This document shows, one piece after another, positions 11,960-23,779 of a stretch of DNA of 64,000 nucleotides (position 1 is its first letter; every line of letters begins with the position of its first letter). The stretch is taken from positions 33,644,101-33,708,100 of the forward strand of contig CM073321.1 in assembly GCA_037043015.1 (NCBI GenBank). Reading direction: 5' to 3'. Origin of the DNA: Bryum argenteum. Taxonomy: Eukaryota > Streptophyta > Bryopsida > Bryales > Bryaceae. The position numbers were made by a program, and so were the translations under genes. The notes beneath the pieces were generated by a model. It saw only the letters and a list, made by a program, of their open reading frames with translations, did no database searches and was not told where the DNA came from.

Positions 11960-12334
11960 ATGCAACATGTGTTTGGTAAGCTCATATAATATTGTCATTT
12001 TCTTGGGAATTAAAGTCACTTATCATATGAGATTACCAATATCCATGTTCCATTTGCTGCAATCAACTTTAAAGTAAGTTTGGAGGATTTTTTATTCACA
12101 TTTGAATGCAACTAACAAATAACAACATACAAATTGCAGAACTTTCTTGTCATTGTAATATCAACTTTTCAAGAACTACCAAAATTGAACTACTTCCATA
12201 TATTATATAAACTAATACACACATTTGATACATTGGAATTATAGATGTTCCTAGTACATGAGTACGATACTTATCCTGTTCAAACTTGTGTATTAATATA
12301 TGGCATAATAGTCTTATCACTATACAACGATATT
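10816..12334. other. AT-rich intergenic DNA
   Basis: No supported gene. Contains a pure run of about 30 T at 11929-11958, which could be a retroposon tail on the plus strand or a simple slippage product. The motif around 12220-12270 (CATTTGATACATTGGAATTA) recurs at about 12953, flanking the 176-bp array. Confidence 0.5.
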
Positions 12335-12840
12335 CTTATATTTTCTATGCCGATTCCAAGTGTTGTGGGCAAATTTTGTGAAAGGCAACAACATGATCGT
12401 ATGGTGCAAACGATTTGCAACTTCTAGAATCAATTTTTAGCTAGTAACCCATTATCAGGCAGTGTTACCTGAATGAATGATGACTTGAGGTCATGATTCC
12501 TGACATTCTTCTTATATTTTCTATACCGACTCCGAGTTTTGTGAGCGGATTTTATGAAAGGCAACAACATGATCGTATGCTGCAAACAATTTGCAACTTG
12601 TAGAATCAATTTTTAGCTAGTAACTCATAATCACCCAGTATTATCTGAATAAATGATGACTTGAGGTCATGATTCCTGACGTTATTCTTATATTTTCTAT
12701 GCCGATTGTAAGTGTTGTCGGCAAATTTTGTAAAAGGCACCAACATGATCGTATGTTGCAAACGATTTGCAACTTGTACAATCAATTTTTAGCTAGTAAC
12801 CCATAATTACGCAGTGTTACCTAAATAAAAACATTAATAT
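12335..12840. repeat. 176-bp tandem repeat, three copies
   Basis: CTTATATTTTCTATGCCGAT and its variants start at 12335, 12511 and 12687, spaced exactly 176 bp apart each time. The rest of the unit (AGGCAACAACATGATCGTAT, then CAATTTTTAGCTAGTAAC) is well conserved. The third copy fades at about 12840. Confidence 0.9.
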
Positions 12841-13010
12841 ACCATGATTCATGTAATATAGATAGGAAGTAATATTATTTAGTGACATGATTATAATTGG
12901 TTTTTACATAATTATGACAAGGTTATCACCTTCAATAGTTGTATAAGTATGTTCATTTGATATATTGGAATTAAATAATATTCCTACATGATTATGAATA
13001 ATGATATTAA

Positions 13011-13768
13011 CCCTAAACGTCCTCAAGAGAATTATGTGAAACGAAAAATAGTATTTGGTGAAAAAAATTTACATGAACATCATGGTCTTTGGATGAACTG
13101 TAACAGATTTTTACTTGGAAGATTTGTGATCCAGATACTTTTGGTATTACAGTTTGCAGTGATGTTTCCACAATGAAAAAAGTGAAAAAGTGGATGATTT
13201 TCTAACAGGTATACCTTTTTCATCCACCGTTAGATTTCAACTTTAATTTTTTGGAACGGATTCTAATTAGAGTCTACTTTGAGTACATTGTAGAAAAAAT
13301 CTTGACAAAATCGAAGATGTTTCGTAGATAAGGCGTACAGTTTAGTGCAAAGGAACTAGTTTTGGATTGTTTTCCCTTCGTAAATTTTTAGGTAGTTTTC
13401 TCCATTGCAAGGGTAATTTTTGAGCCAAGTAATTATTCTGATGATAATTTTTTACCAAGGGGTACCATTAAGATGAAGATGAAACACTTTGTAATTCGTG
13501 ATTTTTTCATTGGAGTAGCTTTATTTGGTAAATTTTTTACTCTGAAGTGAAAATGGTGAAAATTTGTAGCGTGTTTTGCGCAGTAATATGTTATGGTCTT
13601 GCAATCTGAAAGGCCTCATGACTCAAAGTTTAGTCCACATGACCAACAACAAGTCTATTACAAGTTTGTACGGTTGAAATCTAAATAGCTTATATTCATT
13701 TTCATCTATCAATGACACTTTCTCGGAAACGTGATTGTTGAATAAAAATAGGCTGGAACGTTTAGGGG
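13011..13768. mobile_element. 758-bp TTAA-flanked element with CCC(C)TAAACGT ends (piggyBac-like MITE candidate)
   Basis: The left end reads TTAA then CCCTAAACGTCC; the right end reads GGAACGTTTAGGGG then TTAA, so the termini are inverted repeats starting in CCC and flanked by TTAA. TTAA target sites and CCC termini are the signature of the piggyBac class. The interior is AT-rich with no transposase. The inverted match is short (about 10-12 bp), and CCCTAAA is also the plant telomere unit, so chance is possible. Confidence 0.35.
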
Positions 13769-13946
13769 TTAAGAGATGCATAATTATGTTAATTGTTTAT
13801 AAACTAGAACTTTACTTGTTGAACCGTTTCATGCTCAATCCTACAAAATGTTATAATGTGGATTAAATTGAAAGACTAGCTGTGGTACAGGACTATGCAA
13901 TCACTAACGGTTGCAACCGTAGAGGACAATCATAATGTAAACCGCG

Positions 13947-14442
13947 GTGCGGCTGACACCGACTCCCACATCTCGTACAAATTCCTTTTTATTCTATTTC
14001 ATTTTTTGGCGACTAACATCTCGCTCATCTCGGATCTCCCTCCATTTTCAAGAAACCGGTAATGAATATTTAATTCACGGTCTTTCCCACCATTTCTCAA
14101 GCCAGCACCCATCATATAAATCTGTGTTCCACATTCTCTTCAGATTCCGACTGACTTACAGTAGTAGCACTCGCCCATGCCCTTTTCTACAGAACATTAC
14201 GTATTTTGATTTCATTGTGTCACGATGTGTTTGTGTGACCAAAGTTGATGCTGGAGTTAGGGTCCTTCTAGTTGATGGAGACATTCTTTTGTATGAGCAG
14301 CAAAGTGTCGGCGATTCAATCTGGAGTTGTTGGCTACTTGCTACTCATCCTGAAATTTTAGTTCGACGTGTTTCCAAGAACTTGCGATTTCGGCATCAGA
14401 CTTCTACTGCACAAGACGATCTCGCCGCTGACTGAGGTACAT
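13947..14442 (+). CDS. Open exon-like segment of unknown function
   Basis: An open frame of about 160 codons ending at a plausible donor (GAG/GTACAT). I see no recognisable domain. It lies upstream of the DUF7869 gene together with a short exon-like piece at 15051-15113 (TTTGCAG acceptor, ACA/GTAAGA donor), so these may be its 5' untranslated or leader exons. The open frame begins without a convincing ATG. Confidence 0.25.
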
Positions 14443-15050
14443 TGCTCAATATCCAGTATCAATCTTGAAGTTGTCATTAGAACAGTTAGTGGATTCAGTA
14501 ATCCTATCTTATTACTAGATTGCGTTATATGCTAGAGGAAGTCATCATAGTCCTCTTAGTCATTCCTTATGAAACGATCTGGTTGAGTTGTAATTGTTTA
14601 GAATAATCAGTAAGCACTCTTAGATCAACCTACGAAAGATCTTGTAAAGAATCTGTGAGAAGGATGATCTGAGCAAGCTCAAGATTATAATAGTTGTGGT
14701 GGAATCGTTGTGGTGGAATTCACACCTTGATTGGATCAGAGTATGCCAGTGACTATCTCAATTGAGTGACCATCTTATGATAATGGCCTTCGAAGGTTTC
14801 AGAGATTTCTTCATCTGCCGCAATCTCTTCTGTAATTACGGCCATTTCTGTATAGGTGATTTAGTTGTAATAGCTCATAAATCCTCGGGAAGTGGTTCTT
14901 GAGTTTGAGTTTCTACAGTACTACTATTTTCGTGTTATGACAGAGGACTGTACGGATGGTTACCAACGCTTAGCAATATTCATTGAGTCATCAGCGGTAG
15001 GATACTTCTTACTGAATTAACATTTCACTCCCCACCTACCCTTTTTGCAG
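14443..15050. other. Probable intron
   Basis: T-rich sequence with no long open frame, bounded by a donor-like GTACAT and a TTTTTGCAG acceptor. Consistent with an intron between the two exon-like pieces on the plus strand. Confidence 0.3.
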
Positions 15051-15186
15051 GCTGAGCATCATTTGCAAGTCGATCACCTCGAATCACCCGGTCTGAGTGA
15101 ACTGATGCTTTTACAGTAAGACATCCATTTCCTGCTGCGCGTATCTCAGACTCGATGCGGCCTTGACTGTATCCTAAGCTTAGATA

Positions 15187-15762
15187 TCGGGCGACCCCCC
15201 GACACACCCGACGAGGTTGTAGTGAAAGCCATCATCGGGCGATCCCCCGATAGACCTAAGTGTTTGCTGCGGTTACATTCACCGAACGGATTCCTTATCT
15301 TCACTTAAGGCGAACATCGGTCAATCCTCCGATACACTGGCGTGAATGTTGTGATTGAAATCATCAAGGAAATCCTCAAATCTGTTTGGGAATATCCTTT
15401 GAAGATAGCATCGGGCGGTCCCCCGATACAGAAAGGGGATTCTTCTAGGGGCCAGCGTCGGGCGATCCCCCGATAAGATTCCAGAGAATGCCAATAGTAA
15501 CAGTTCTTTGTACACACCGGACGAGGTTGTAGTGAGAGCCCGCATCGGGCGATCCCCCGATACGCGGGACAAGGTTGTTGCGATCGTACACATCGGGCGA
15601 TCCACCGATACACCTCCCGGATATTCGGTGACCGCCAACATCGGTCGAGACTACTATCACCGTGACAAGTGCAACATTGTTTCATCAGCCTCAGTTGACC
15701 GTGAGATTCCAGCGTTGATACCTTACCCCTACTGAGCTGCATCGGGCGAGCGCCCGATATAC
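15187..15762. repeat. GATC-centred palindromes (CATCGGGCGATCCCCCGATA) upstream of DUF7869 gene
   Basis: At least nine copies or close variants: about 15187, 15233, 15314, 15409, 15457, 15543, 15591, 15640 (half site) and 15740. All share the frame ATCGGGCGATC..CCGAT. A 50-bp context (GACGAGGTTGTAGTGA plus palindrome) is duplicated at about 15207 and 15518, showing that some copies spread with their surroundings. They precede the ATG at 15777. Confidence 0.85.
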
Positions 15763-15776
15763 GTTTGCTCTACATA

Positions 15777-18700
15777 ATGGCGTCGGGTAGCTTCTCAAAT
15801 TCTAATTGGGTTAGTGGAAGCAGTTCACACGACACTGTGTACCGGAATAGGATGGATGTCACACTTCTTTATCCTGGGATTGGCGAGGTGGGGTCTGGTT
15901 TCATTCTTGAAGCCCATCCTGCTAGCGACTGGAGGGGTGTTCAGTTGCATGGCAATAGTAATGACTATGTCTTGCTACGGCCATCCGAGATCATTCCACA
16001 ATTTTTGGATTTTCCCATCGATCCACGCCAGATTGGTGTTATTGTCATCGGCTAGTCACTTGATAAGTCTGTGCTTTGGAAAGTCCTGGACTTGATGATT
16101 CCAGCGGAGGATTCCCACACTGATGATACTGATGAGGGTGTGGACTCCTCTTATATTGCAAGATCCCAGTGGGTAGGACACGAGGTAATGCAAAGAGGGG
16201 ATGGCGGTGTTGTTATAGCCTCAGAGAGAATCAGTTGCTGCCATTCCAGTGACCCCTACCAGGATGGTGTTCTTGGTGAGGACTGTGTTGGAGTCACTGT
16301 ACTTCAGGTAATGACCCGTGATATTATGTCCATTATGACGCATCAGAAGTGGCCCCTCTCAGAATGCTTTTTCGCATTCAGCGGTCGATCCCTCACTGAC
16401 ACACTTCATCACTTTGCGTCCCTGCCCGAAGTCGTCAACCCTATCGCATATATGGCGGGGATTCAGAAACCTCCCTATTGATTTGTCAGCAGGAAGCGCC
16501 GTGAGAGTCCAATCATTTCCATGTACACGAAAATGAGGGGAGATAGCGAGATTCGACAAATGAACGCGGAGAAGTGTTGCGACTCACGGTGTTGCCAACG
16601 ATTTCCCTGGTTACATACTCGCTCCGTTAGACAGTTGTTTTATCTAAAAGAGTATCAGGACAGGCGTGAGTACTGCATCGCGGCTGGGGGACAAAGGCAC
16701 TCCAAACCGGGGGTCAGACTGATGTTCATGACTCTAATGGGACTTGAGGTGTGCACTACGGCGTGGTATAAAATTCATGGTATCGCCAGATCGACGTTCT
16801 ATGGATACATTCGGAACTTCAAGGAAGGTGTTCTTTCTGGTCAGCATGGAAATAAAGGTATCAAGCGTCCCCGTATTGGGACGGTTCAAGCAATGGGCAC
16901 AATTGCAGCCATTGTGTCTAAGAACGCTGATCAGATGCCTAATCAAATGCGCGGAACTAGAAAACCCCGCCGAATCGACACATTGAAGTATCTTCCGGCC
17001 CTTAACAACTGAACGAAAGTTCACTCCGATGTTAATGAGGTAAATTCCGACCTTCGCATTGACATGTATGTTAGGTTGGGATGGGGCGATCGCCCCTTGC
17101 CTGGGCGAGGTTTCATAGGTCTACGTCTGTGTAGTAGGTTTCATTTCTCTGCTTCGCTTGGATTTGTAAAGAAGTCGATTTTTATCTAATGGGATTTATT
17201 TGAATTGTTCCGCAGACGAACCTTTCCTACGGCCTGCCGCCAGTTAGTCAGTCTGCGATTAGCAGAATCAAGACTATCATGTTCAATAATGTTGCTATCA
17301 AACCCGTTGGAAGTAGTTTCGCAAAATGTACCGAGTGCGACACCCTTCAGCAGTTTATTTCAAGGAGTCCGATTGGCAGTCCTGAGTATGTTTCATTCAT
17401 GAAGCAGAAACTTTCTCATTTGCATCACCAGGCATCCTGTCGTCGGCTATATGCATCTTCGTGTGAAGAGTCAAAGCGGAATCCTCAAGAATATCTATGT
17501 GTGATTCATGACAAAATGGATACCGCGAAGACAGCTCTTCCACGGATGAGGACTACAACAAAGGCAACCTCTGGCTTGGGCCAGCTTCCAATGAACGTGA
17601 CAGGAATGGTTGCTCATGGCCACAGTGACGGCGCCTATGCGCATTACTCACCGGACTGCTGGCCCTCTGATCCCAATGCTACCATTTCCTCTCTTGCAAA
17701 GCTGTTTAGGTAGCTTTTAGAGCCTCCACTTCGAGAATCGAGGGCGTTGTTTCCTCATCCTCCAGCTAATTCTCTCTTCGAAGCGTTGTTACGCGGAAAA
17801 TCCAGGTGCATCGATGCCCTAACGGTCATGGATCTGAACAAGTTTACTGGCGCCTCTCCACTACCTAAGAAACTGTATCTTCAAATAGACAATTCCGCGA
17901 AGGACAACAAGAACAAGTACCTGATGTCATTTCTATCACTGCTTACGGCCAAGGGGGTATTCGAGGAAATTCAGGCTGGGTTCTTTTAGTCGGACATACC
18001 CATGAGGATATTGATACGTACTTTAGCCATCTCTCGAAGGCTCTCAAGAGCAGGAATACCTTCGTGCTTGCAAACCTTATAAAAGCTTTCATGGAGTCTC
18101 AAGAATTGTCGTTCATGCCGGAGTTTGCGCAGGAAGTTGCAGATTTCAAGTCTTACGTCAAGGGTTACCAATGTGACGGAGCAAATCGATTGATTGGACT
18201 TGGGAAGATGCACCTTTTTAAATTCTATGTTGACTCTGACGGCTGGCCAGTAATGAGATGGAAGAAGTGAGCGGTGGGTTCCCAATGGCAACCGCTTAAC
18301 AAACCACCAGTTCGTCTTTGGATAGAGGACATCAACGGGCTACCTTTACTACCGTCCGATGATCCGAACCCCGTTCCTTTTAAGCATATGTGGGGTTGCG
18401 AAGTTCCACCTGAGACGAAGAATCAAGCGAAGGCGCATGAGGCTGCAGCCAAAGCAACAGACCGACGAACTTTCATGATGCATGGAATTCGTAAAGACAT
18501 TGAGTACTGGGAGAGTGGTCGGAGGAGGTGCTCAACGTTTGCTGCTGCATTCCAGCCATATGTCGAGTACTGGTCTCGGGTGCTGACAGAAATCCAGAAG
18601 CCTTTGCCCCCCACACCGACTCGATTAGTTGACGGCTTCTGGCCGCTTCACGATTGGCGAGGGCCCTTGTTCCCCGTTCCACGCCTGACTTTGCTACCTG

Positions 18701-19143
18701 TGGATGTTACTCCGGAGGATGAAGATATCGAGGCATACTGCGGGCCTGCTAATGAGAGGCCGGAAGAAAGATTTAACCCCAGGCGCCAGATCGCTCCCCT
18801 TTGGTGGGTCCTCCTCCGACCTGAAAACCCAGCAGTATGCCCTGTGTGGCTAGGTCGGGCAGTGTCCCCTGTTTGTAGAGACGAGGGTGTTCCTGAGTAC
18901 GAGAAGTTTATTATCCAGTATTGGGAGCCCCAGAACGCAGCGCGAGACATGGCAAAGAAGTACGAGAATTGTTGGTCTGCTAAGTGGGTTGTAGAGGATC
19001 GTCGTCTTGAGTGAATCGACGTTGGCGCCGTATTGTATGCGTCATATTCGAAGATTAGTAACCCGAAGTCTCGTACTATTCCTAAGAAAGATAAAGCCCG
19101 TGCCCTGGACAACTTAACAAGAGCCAACGTTGCTGACCCTTAA
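15777..19143 (+). pseudogene. DUF7869-type RNase-H-like transposase protein, frame preserved but broken
   Basis: Starts MASGSFSNSNWVSGSSS. Exon one (15777-17039) carries a Cys motif (KCCDSRCCQRFP) and a helix-turn-helix-like region around ARSTFYGYI. After a 176-bp intron, exon two (from 17216) holds CVIHDKMDTAKTALPR, LQIDNSAKDNKNKYL and VGHTHEDIDTYFSHL, the Asp-containing and H-T-H-E-D motifs characteristic of DUF7869. The frame is cut by stops at 16053 (TAG), 16479 (TGA), 17010 (TGA), 17711 (TAG), 18268 (TGA) and 19012 (TGA), and by one base lost near 17985. Reading resumes in frame after each, ending at TAA 19141. Most stops fit loss of Trp, Arg or Gln codons by C-to-T or G-to-A change. Length (about 1060 codons) fits a full-size protein. 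Probably a dead transposon or TE-derived gene. Confidence 0.75.
17082..17104. repeat. GATC palindrome inside the DUF7869 gene intron
   Basis: GGGGCGATCGCCCC, a perfect 14-bp palindrome, lies inside the 17040-17215 intron. It shares the GGCGATC core with the arrays on both sides of the gene. Confidence 0.7.
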
Positions 19144-19177
19144 TGAAGGCATACCTTCGTGAGGCTCAGTGAAGTGC

Positions 19178-19372
19178 GTCATTGGGCGATCCTCTGATGT
19201 CAGATATTCTTCTCAAAGTTGTCCCACAATGCAGGCATTTCTTTGTGGGGCTGAGTGATTTGTATTATTGGGCGATCCCTCCATGTCAAATTTACTTCTC
19301 GTTGCTGACTCATAACGGAGGCTTTTCTTTGTGGGGCTGACTGAAGTGCACCATCCGGCGATCCCCCAATGA
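19178..19372. repeat. Three GATC palindromes downstream of the DUF7869 gene
   Basis: Degenerate copies near 19180, 19265 and 19350 (CATTGGGCGATCCTCTGATG and relatives). They sit in roughly 80-bp units sharing AGGC..TTCTTTGTGGGGCTGA, so this is a short tandem array. It mirrors the array upstream of the gene. Confidence 0.75.
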
Positions 19373-20730
19373 CAGATATATTTCTTCTTGTTTCACTGCC
19401 TATGTCTACATCTTCTTTATATCCTGTTCTTCAGATCAGCTGACGAGCTTCGGCTATAGTTTGATTTTTATATACATCAATCCGTCCTACACATATTTTT
19501 TTGGACTTGTTTTTCCTAATCGACATTATGAAGATTATACGTTTTGTCATAGCTCAGTTCATTAGCCTTATCTGTATCAAATTCAGTTTTATAACGTTTT
19601 CATATGAGAGTCTAGCTAAATCACAATTTTAAGTACAACATGAGAGTTCACCCTACTTCTCCGAATATTGTCTTCAGGTAGGTCTTACCCTTACCTCTTT
19701 CACTTTCAGAAGCCTATTGCTTAACCCTGTCTTTTTCTTTCCTAGTTCTACGGTAGACAAGGTAATTAGCTTACCTCTCTTTGCTTTTTTGCTTTAATTT
19801 CTATAATCAGAAGGCTATCCGTCAGCACTTTTGGCTTGATTCATTCATGCGTGACGATCTTATCGGGCGCGGTATGTTTGAATTTACATCTTTGTCAAAG
19901 TCTTTGAGGGCGTCAAATGTTCATATCATACGAACGATATAATCTCGGGCACAATTCGTTTATGTCCTTCTTATGATCACAAATGATAATTAGCTAAACT
20001 AGTGTTGCTTTCTGTCCCTAATGCATTGGTAGTGTTTTATTTAATATGTATTTCTCTCTTCAAGGACTTCTCTTCTATTGTCCTTCGGGGTGTCCACCAA
20101 TCACTTCTTATAATATGGACTTGCATTATTTTTAAGGCCCATTAACAATGGCTGCGCCTAATAATCCATTGTTTAGGCATTGTCCTCTTCAATTACGTGT
20201 ATACTCATCATGAGTAGTCTTCTCCTTAAGTACTTTAGTCCTTATGATGGCTCCCATGATTACGCGTGCCGCCCGCCGCCGTCATCGAACCTGGAGTGGT
20301 CCTCATACTGCCTGATGTTGGAGTCGACCTTTCTGTATATTTGGAGCTTCTCTTCCCAAATCCATGCTGCCATTTAGGATATGCTTCATCGTGATTTTCC
20401 TCACTACTCTGCAGTCCGTCTAGAATTCTACTGTTCGGAGGCAGTTCACTTTCTAGTTCTCTTGTTCATTCCTTTCAGAGGAGGCTACAAAACTCGCACC
20501 GAAGAGGTTGCAACTTCCTAGACTACCTTATTCCTGAAGCATGTCTTCTTCGTTTTTCACTCTTGCAAATCAAGGCGAAAGTATAGAATCTCAGGTGATC
20601 TTCTTACTTCTGCTCTTGTTCTCTAGTTTCAAATTCTTTTTTCTGTATTCCGTGCACACGCACTCTTGCTATCTTAATATCAGATTGATTACCGTCAACT
20701 AAGCTGATTGATTTGTTTCGGTGTTTGTAG
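19373..20730. other. T-rich intergenic or intronic DNA
   Basis: Long pyrimidine tracts and several acceptor-like TTTCAG/TTGCAG sites on the plus strand suggest intron or 5' untranslated sequence of the small gene at 20731. I see no convincing coding stretch. One stray half palindrome (TATCGGGCGCGGTATG) lies near 19861. Confidence 0.35.
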
Positions 20731-21129
20731 ATGGATCCGACGTTTGTCGCTACATTTGTAGATTTCATTCTGCAGTCTATCCATAGAGACTGTGTGTGGG
20801 ATCCGGAGTTTCAGTTTGACCTGGACTTTGAGTCCTTGCAACTCATCGTCGACCTCGCTAGAACATGCTCACTTTTCAGGACGTACCTTCACACCCGTGT
20901 GGAGTATTTTGCTCTGAAATTAGCCGTTTATTATGTAGCAATTTCGTAGGTTCCATATTGGGTTTCTCCAGCTCAACAAGTCGTCTTCTAGGTGCGGACG
21001 ATATGGTCTAACTTCAAGGAGTTGCATTGTGGTCCTCAAGCTGCCTTCTATCGAAGTGTCTACGTTCACAAGCCATTAGCTCAAATGAGCCCTGAAGAGC
21101 TCATGTCGCTCTATGAAGTGTTACAGTGA
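20731..21129 (+). pseudogene. Unknown protein fragment, two in-frame TAG codons
   Basis: ATG at 20731 begins MDPTFVATFVDFILQSIHR. The frame runs 132 codons to TGA at 21127 but has TAG at 20947 and about 20989. The sequence around them (PYWVSPAQQVVF, VRTIWSNFKELHCGPQ, AQMSPEELMSLYEVLQ) looks like real protein. No domain recognised. Both stops could come from CAG. GATC palindromes follow at 21.35-21.6 kb, as around the neighbouring broken genes. Confidence 0.45.
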
Positions 21130-21350
21130 TCAGTGTAATGAATTTCATTTCCGTTTGTATAGATAGCTTAAAAGTAGCCATCAAACTTTGTTATTTGTCC
21201 AATGCCCAAACTGTTTCATGGATGTTGGTTTCTGTAATTTTCACATGCATATTTAGTCGCGCTCTATCCATTCGTATAACGTATTCAAGTAAAATCCATC
21301 GTATTTTAGTACAATGAATGACGATAAATTCATGCTCTGCAGTCTCGCTT

Positions 21351-22271
21351 ATACATAGGGGGATCCACCCATATGTAAATGTGCACCAGTCTGTTTTGTT
21401 CCTATGAATTTTTTTAAGTTTTCCTAACTCTATTATACTATACTGCATCGGTGGATCCCCCCATGTCAACTATAGACTACGTTCGCTTTTGTGACTGCAG
21501 TTGCTTCCTGTCAGATGATGCGACTTGCTCAAGGCGATTCGAGATTTCCAATAGTGAAAGATTAAAATGACACTTGCCATGGGGCGATCGCCCGATGTCA
21601 TGTACTCCAACTTTGTATTCTTTTTTCTTTCGTACTAGTTATCTTTCGCCTAGAAGATGGCATTTTCTTTCTACCCCACCCATGCAGTTGATGTATTATG
21701 GCTAGCTGTGTTTGACCCCCTGCTTTTGGTTTGTTCCCGCATTTTGTGAATATTAGGTAATGATGCCAATTTCCTTTTCTGTGTCGGGGAATCGACCCAC
21801 GTGTATCAGGTTTAATGGTCATTTCTTGTTTTCCTTCTCTGATTGTTTTTTTTATTTTTTTAATGATGTAGTTGATTTTGTGCAGAAGATCGGTGTTTCT
21901 TGCTTCACGAAATAGGTACTCGTAGTTCTGTATCTTTTCAATGTTTCACTCATAGTTCTCAGAATCCACCGCTGCTATGGATTTGGTTCCTTACTCTTTC
22001 GTCTTGATAATGTCGTAACTTTATTTTTCTCACTTTGCTATGTGCACAATACAAGTTTTAATTTTTCTAGTCTTCTTCTTAAGACTATCCACTACTGTAA
22101 TTTACTCCTCCAACCACAATTACAGATCGGTGGATATCTTGATCTATCCCATCAATTTTTTCTTTCTCTTGTTAACCAAACCAATTCCTCACTGAATTAC
22201 TTCCTGAATTTACGACCTCAGTGCCTCAGGCTTCCTCACTACCATTGCATCGGGTGATCCATCCATTCATG
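21351..22271. repeat. Scattered GATC palindromes (GCATCGGTGGATCCCCCCATGT type)
   Basis: Copies at about 21352 (ACATAGGGGGATCCACCCATATG-like), 21445, 21578 (CATGGGGCGATCGCCCGATG) and 22247. They are more diverged from each other than the 9-kb or 15-kb sets but share the GGnGATCnnCC centre. The sequence between is T-rich with no supported gene. Confidence 0.7.
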
Positions 22272-22976
22272 CCACTTTTGGTGCTAGTTAAATATGGACT
22301 GTGGATAGTCCATATTTAGTTAGATAGTGCATATATGTTCCTTAACACAAACACAGAAAACCCCCAATATGATCTAATAGACTGAGTGGAAAAAAGGTAC
22401 GATTTTTGCCATATTCTTTACTAGGGAGCAAAATGAAACAAACATATCAGCATCACTAGAACGTCACATTAATTATTTAGCTAAATCTCTATTCTTAGAC
22501 GGGAAGTATCCTCAACTCGGGGATAAATCTAGGAGGCTGTAATCTGCAAAGACCGTAAAAGAGATGCAGGCTACGCTTTCATTGAGTACCGTCCAAGAAT
22601 TTTAAATTCTATGTCTATTAAGACTTTCAACACCAGTTTAAATATACGAACAAAAGTTAGTCGCTCAGGTTGAATGATTTAGAGCACACTTCGTCTCCAG
22701 TACTTAAGTAGTTGGTAGAAAACAAATAGAAATAGCCATCAAAACAGCCTAAACCTCACGCTAACAATCAACTGAAATTATCCCTGGTTCCAGGATAATA
22801 TGGCTCATCTAATAAATACCCGACAACTCCTTACACAAAAGTTACACCAAAACCTTCCACCACCTTCTCCAAGACAACACTGTTACTTTGAATATTTATC
22901 CCCGATTTAGTTTGCTCATTAAGCGGCCTCCATCACGGGAGTCCATGAAGGATGGAATTTTTTTATTATTGATGGC

Positions 22977-23186
22977 TTGCATTCCGTGGAAGCCTTGAGA
23001 GCTTCAAAACAAGCTCGTGTCAAAGAAAAGGAAGAGAGAACTTCTTCATGGTATGCATATATTATATACGATAGACCCGAAGCGCCTCATTGCGGTTTCG
23101 AAAATCTACAACACAACGAACCCTCTCAAGCACGCCCAACCGACGTAGGGCAACCAAATTGTACATGGGAGGTCAATTTGGATTGA
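22977..23186 (+). CDS. Short open segment, unknown
   Basis: About 69 open codons (AYIIYDRPEAPHCGFENLQH) upstream of the FCP1-like pseudogene. It could be an early exon or a chance frame; no domain recognised. Confidence 0.15.
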   Translation: MHSVEALRASKQARVKEKEERTSSWYAYIIYDRPEAPHCGFENLQHNEPSQARPTDVGQPNCTWEVNLD

Positions 23187-23779
23187 TTAGGGTTGTCTTG
23201 CCTCTAGCGTCAATGAGAACGCTGCACGGAACAACAAACTTGGTCTACAATCCAAAAAATCACACGTTAATTCAGTCTCCTCCTCTCGTAGATTATACCC
23301 GGACCGGGGATAACCCGCCTACTTATTTCTTTTGATACTTCACCCCTCATTGCATTAGTATTTATCCCTGGCTCGATAATAATTTTCCTGAATTTGTCAA
23401 GGACTCTCACATTTTCTTGACGTTAGTGACTAATATATATGACCCTGCTGTAACTTCTAGCCATCCTTGAGAACTCTTGGACATTTATCCTTGACTCCGG
23501 GATAACTAGACTATAGGGTTCAGCAATGAGCTCTGAGAACTTCTCAATACAAAATAAATTGATTTCTCCTTATGTTCCTCAACTAATATCTTCACTCTTT
23601 GTACCCTCACCAGTTTACAGATCTCCTTATCATTTGCTTCCGCAACATCGACAAAAATAATGCTGGAAAGTCCATTCTTACGACATCGGATCTCAAACAT
23701 GAAATCTAGATCATTACGTTGGCGGACTCCATGTACGATAAGTTCAAGGACTTCACTCGCTTGGAAATCTGATTGATCT

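Noticed and set aside
15321-15742. Minus-strand frames of 106-145 codons with repeated GGSPD / IARC.
   Set aside because: They come from the GATC palindromes and have no independent coding evidence.
15777-21129. Reassigned stop codons (TAG/TAA read as Gln), because several frames continue through TAG.
   Set aside because: The 998-residue protease gene uses ordinary CAA/CAG for Gln, has no in-frame TAG or TAA and ends at TGA. TGA also interrupts the decayed frames. Mutation explains the stops better.
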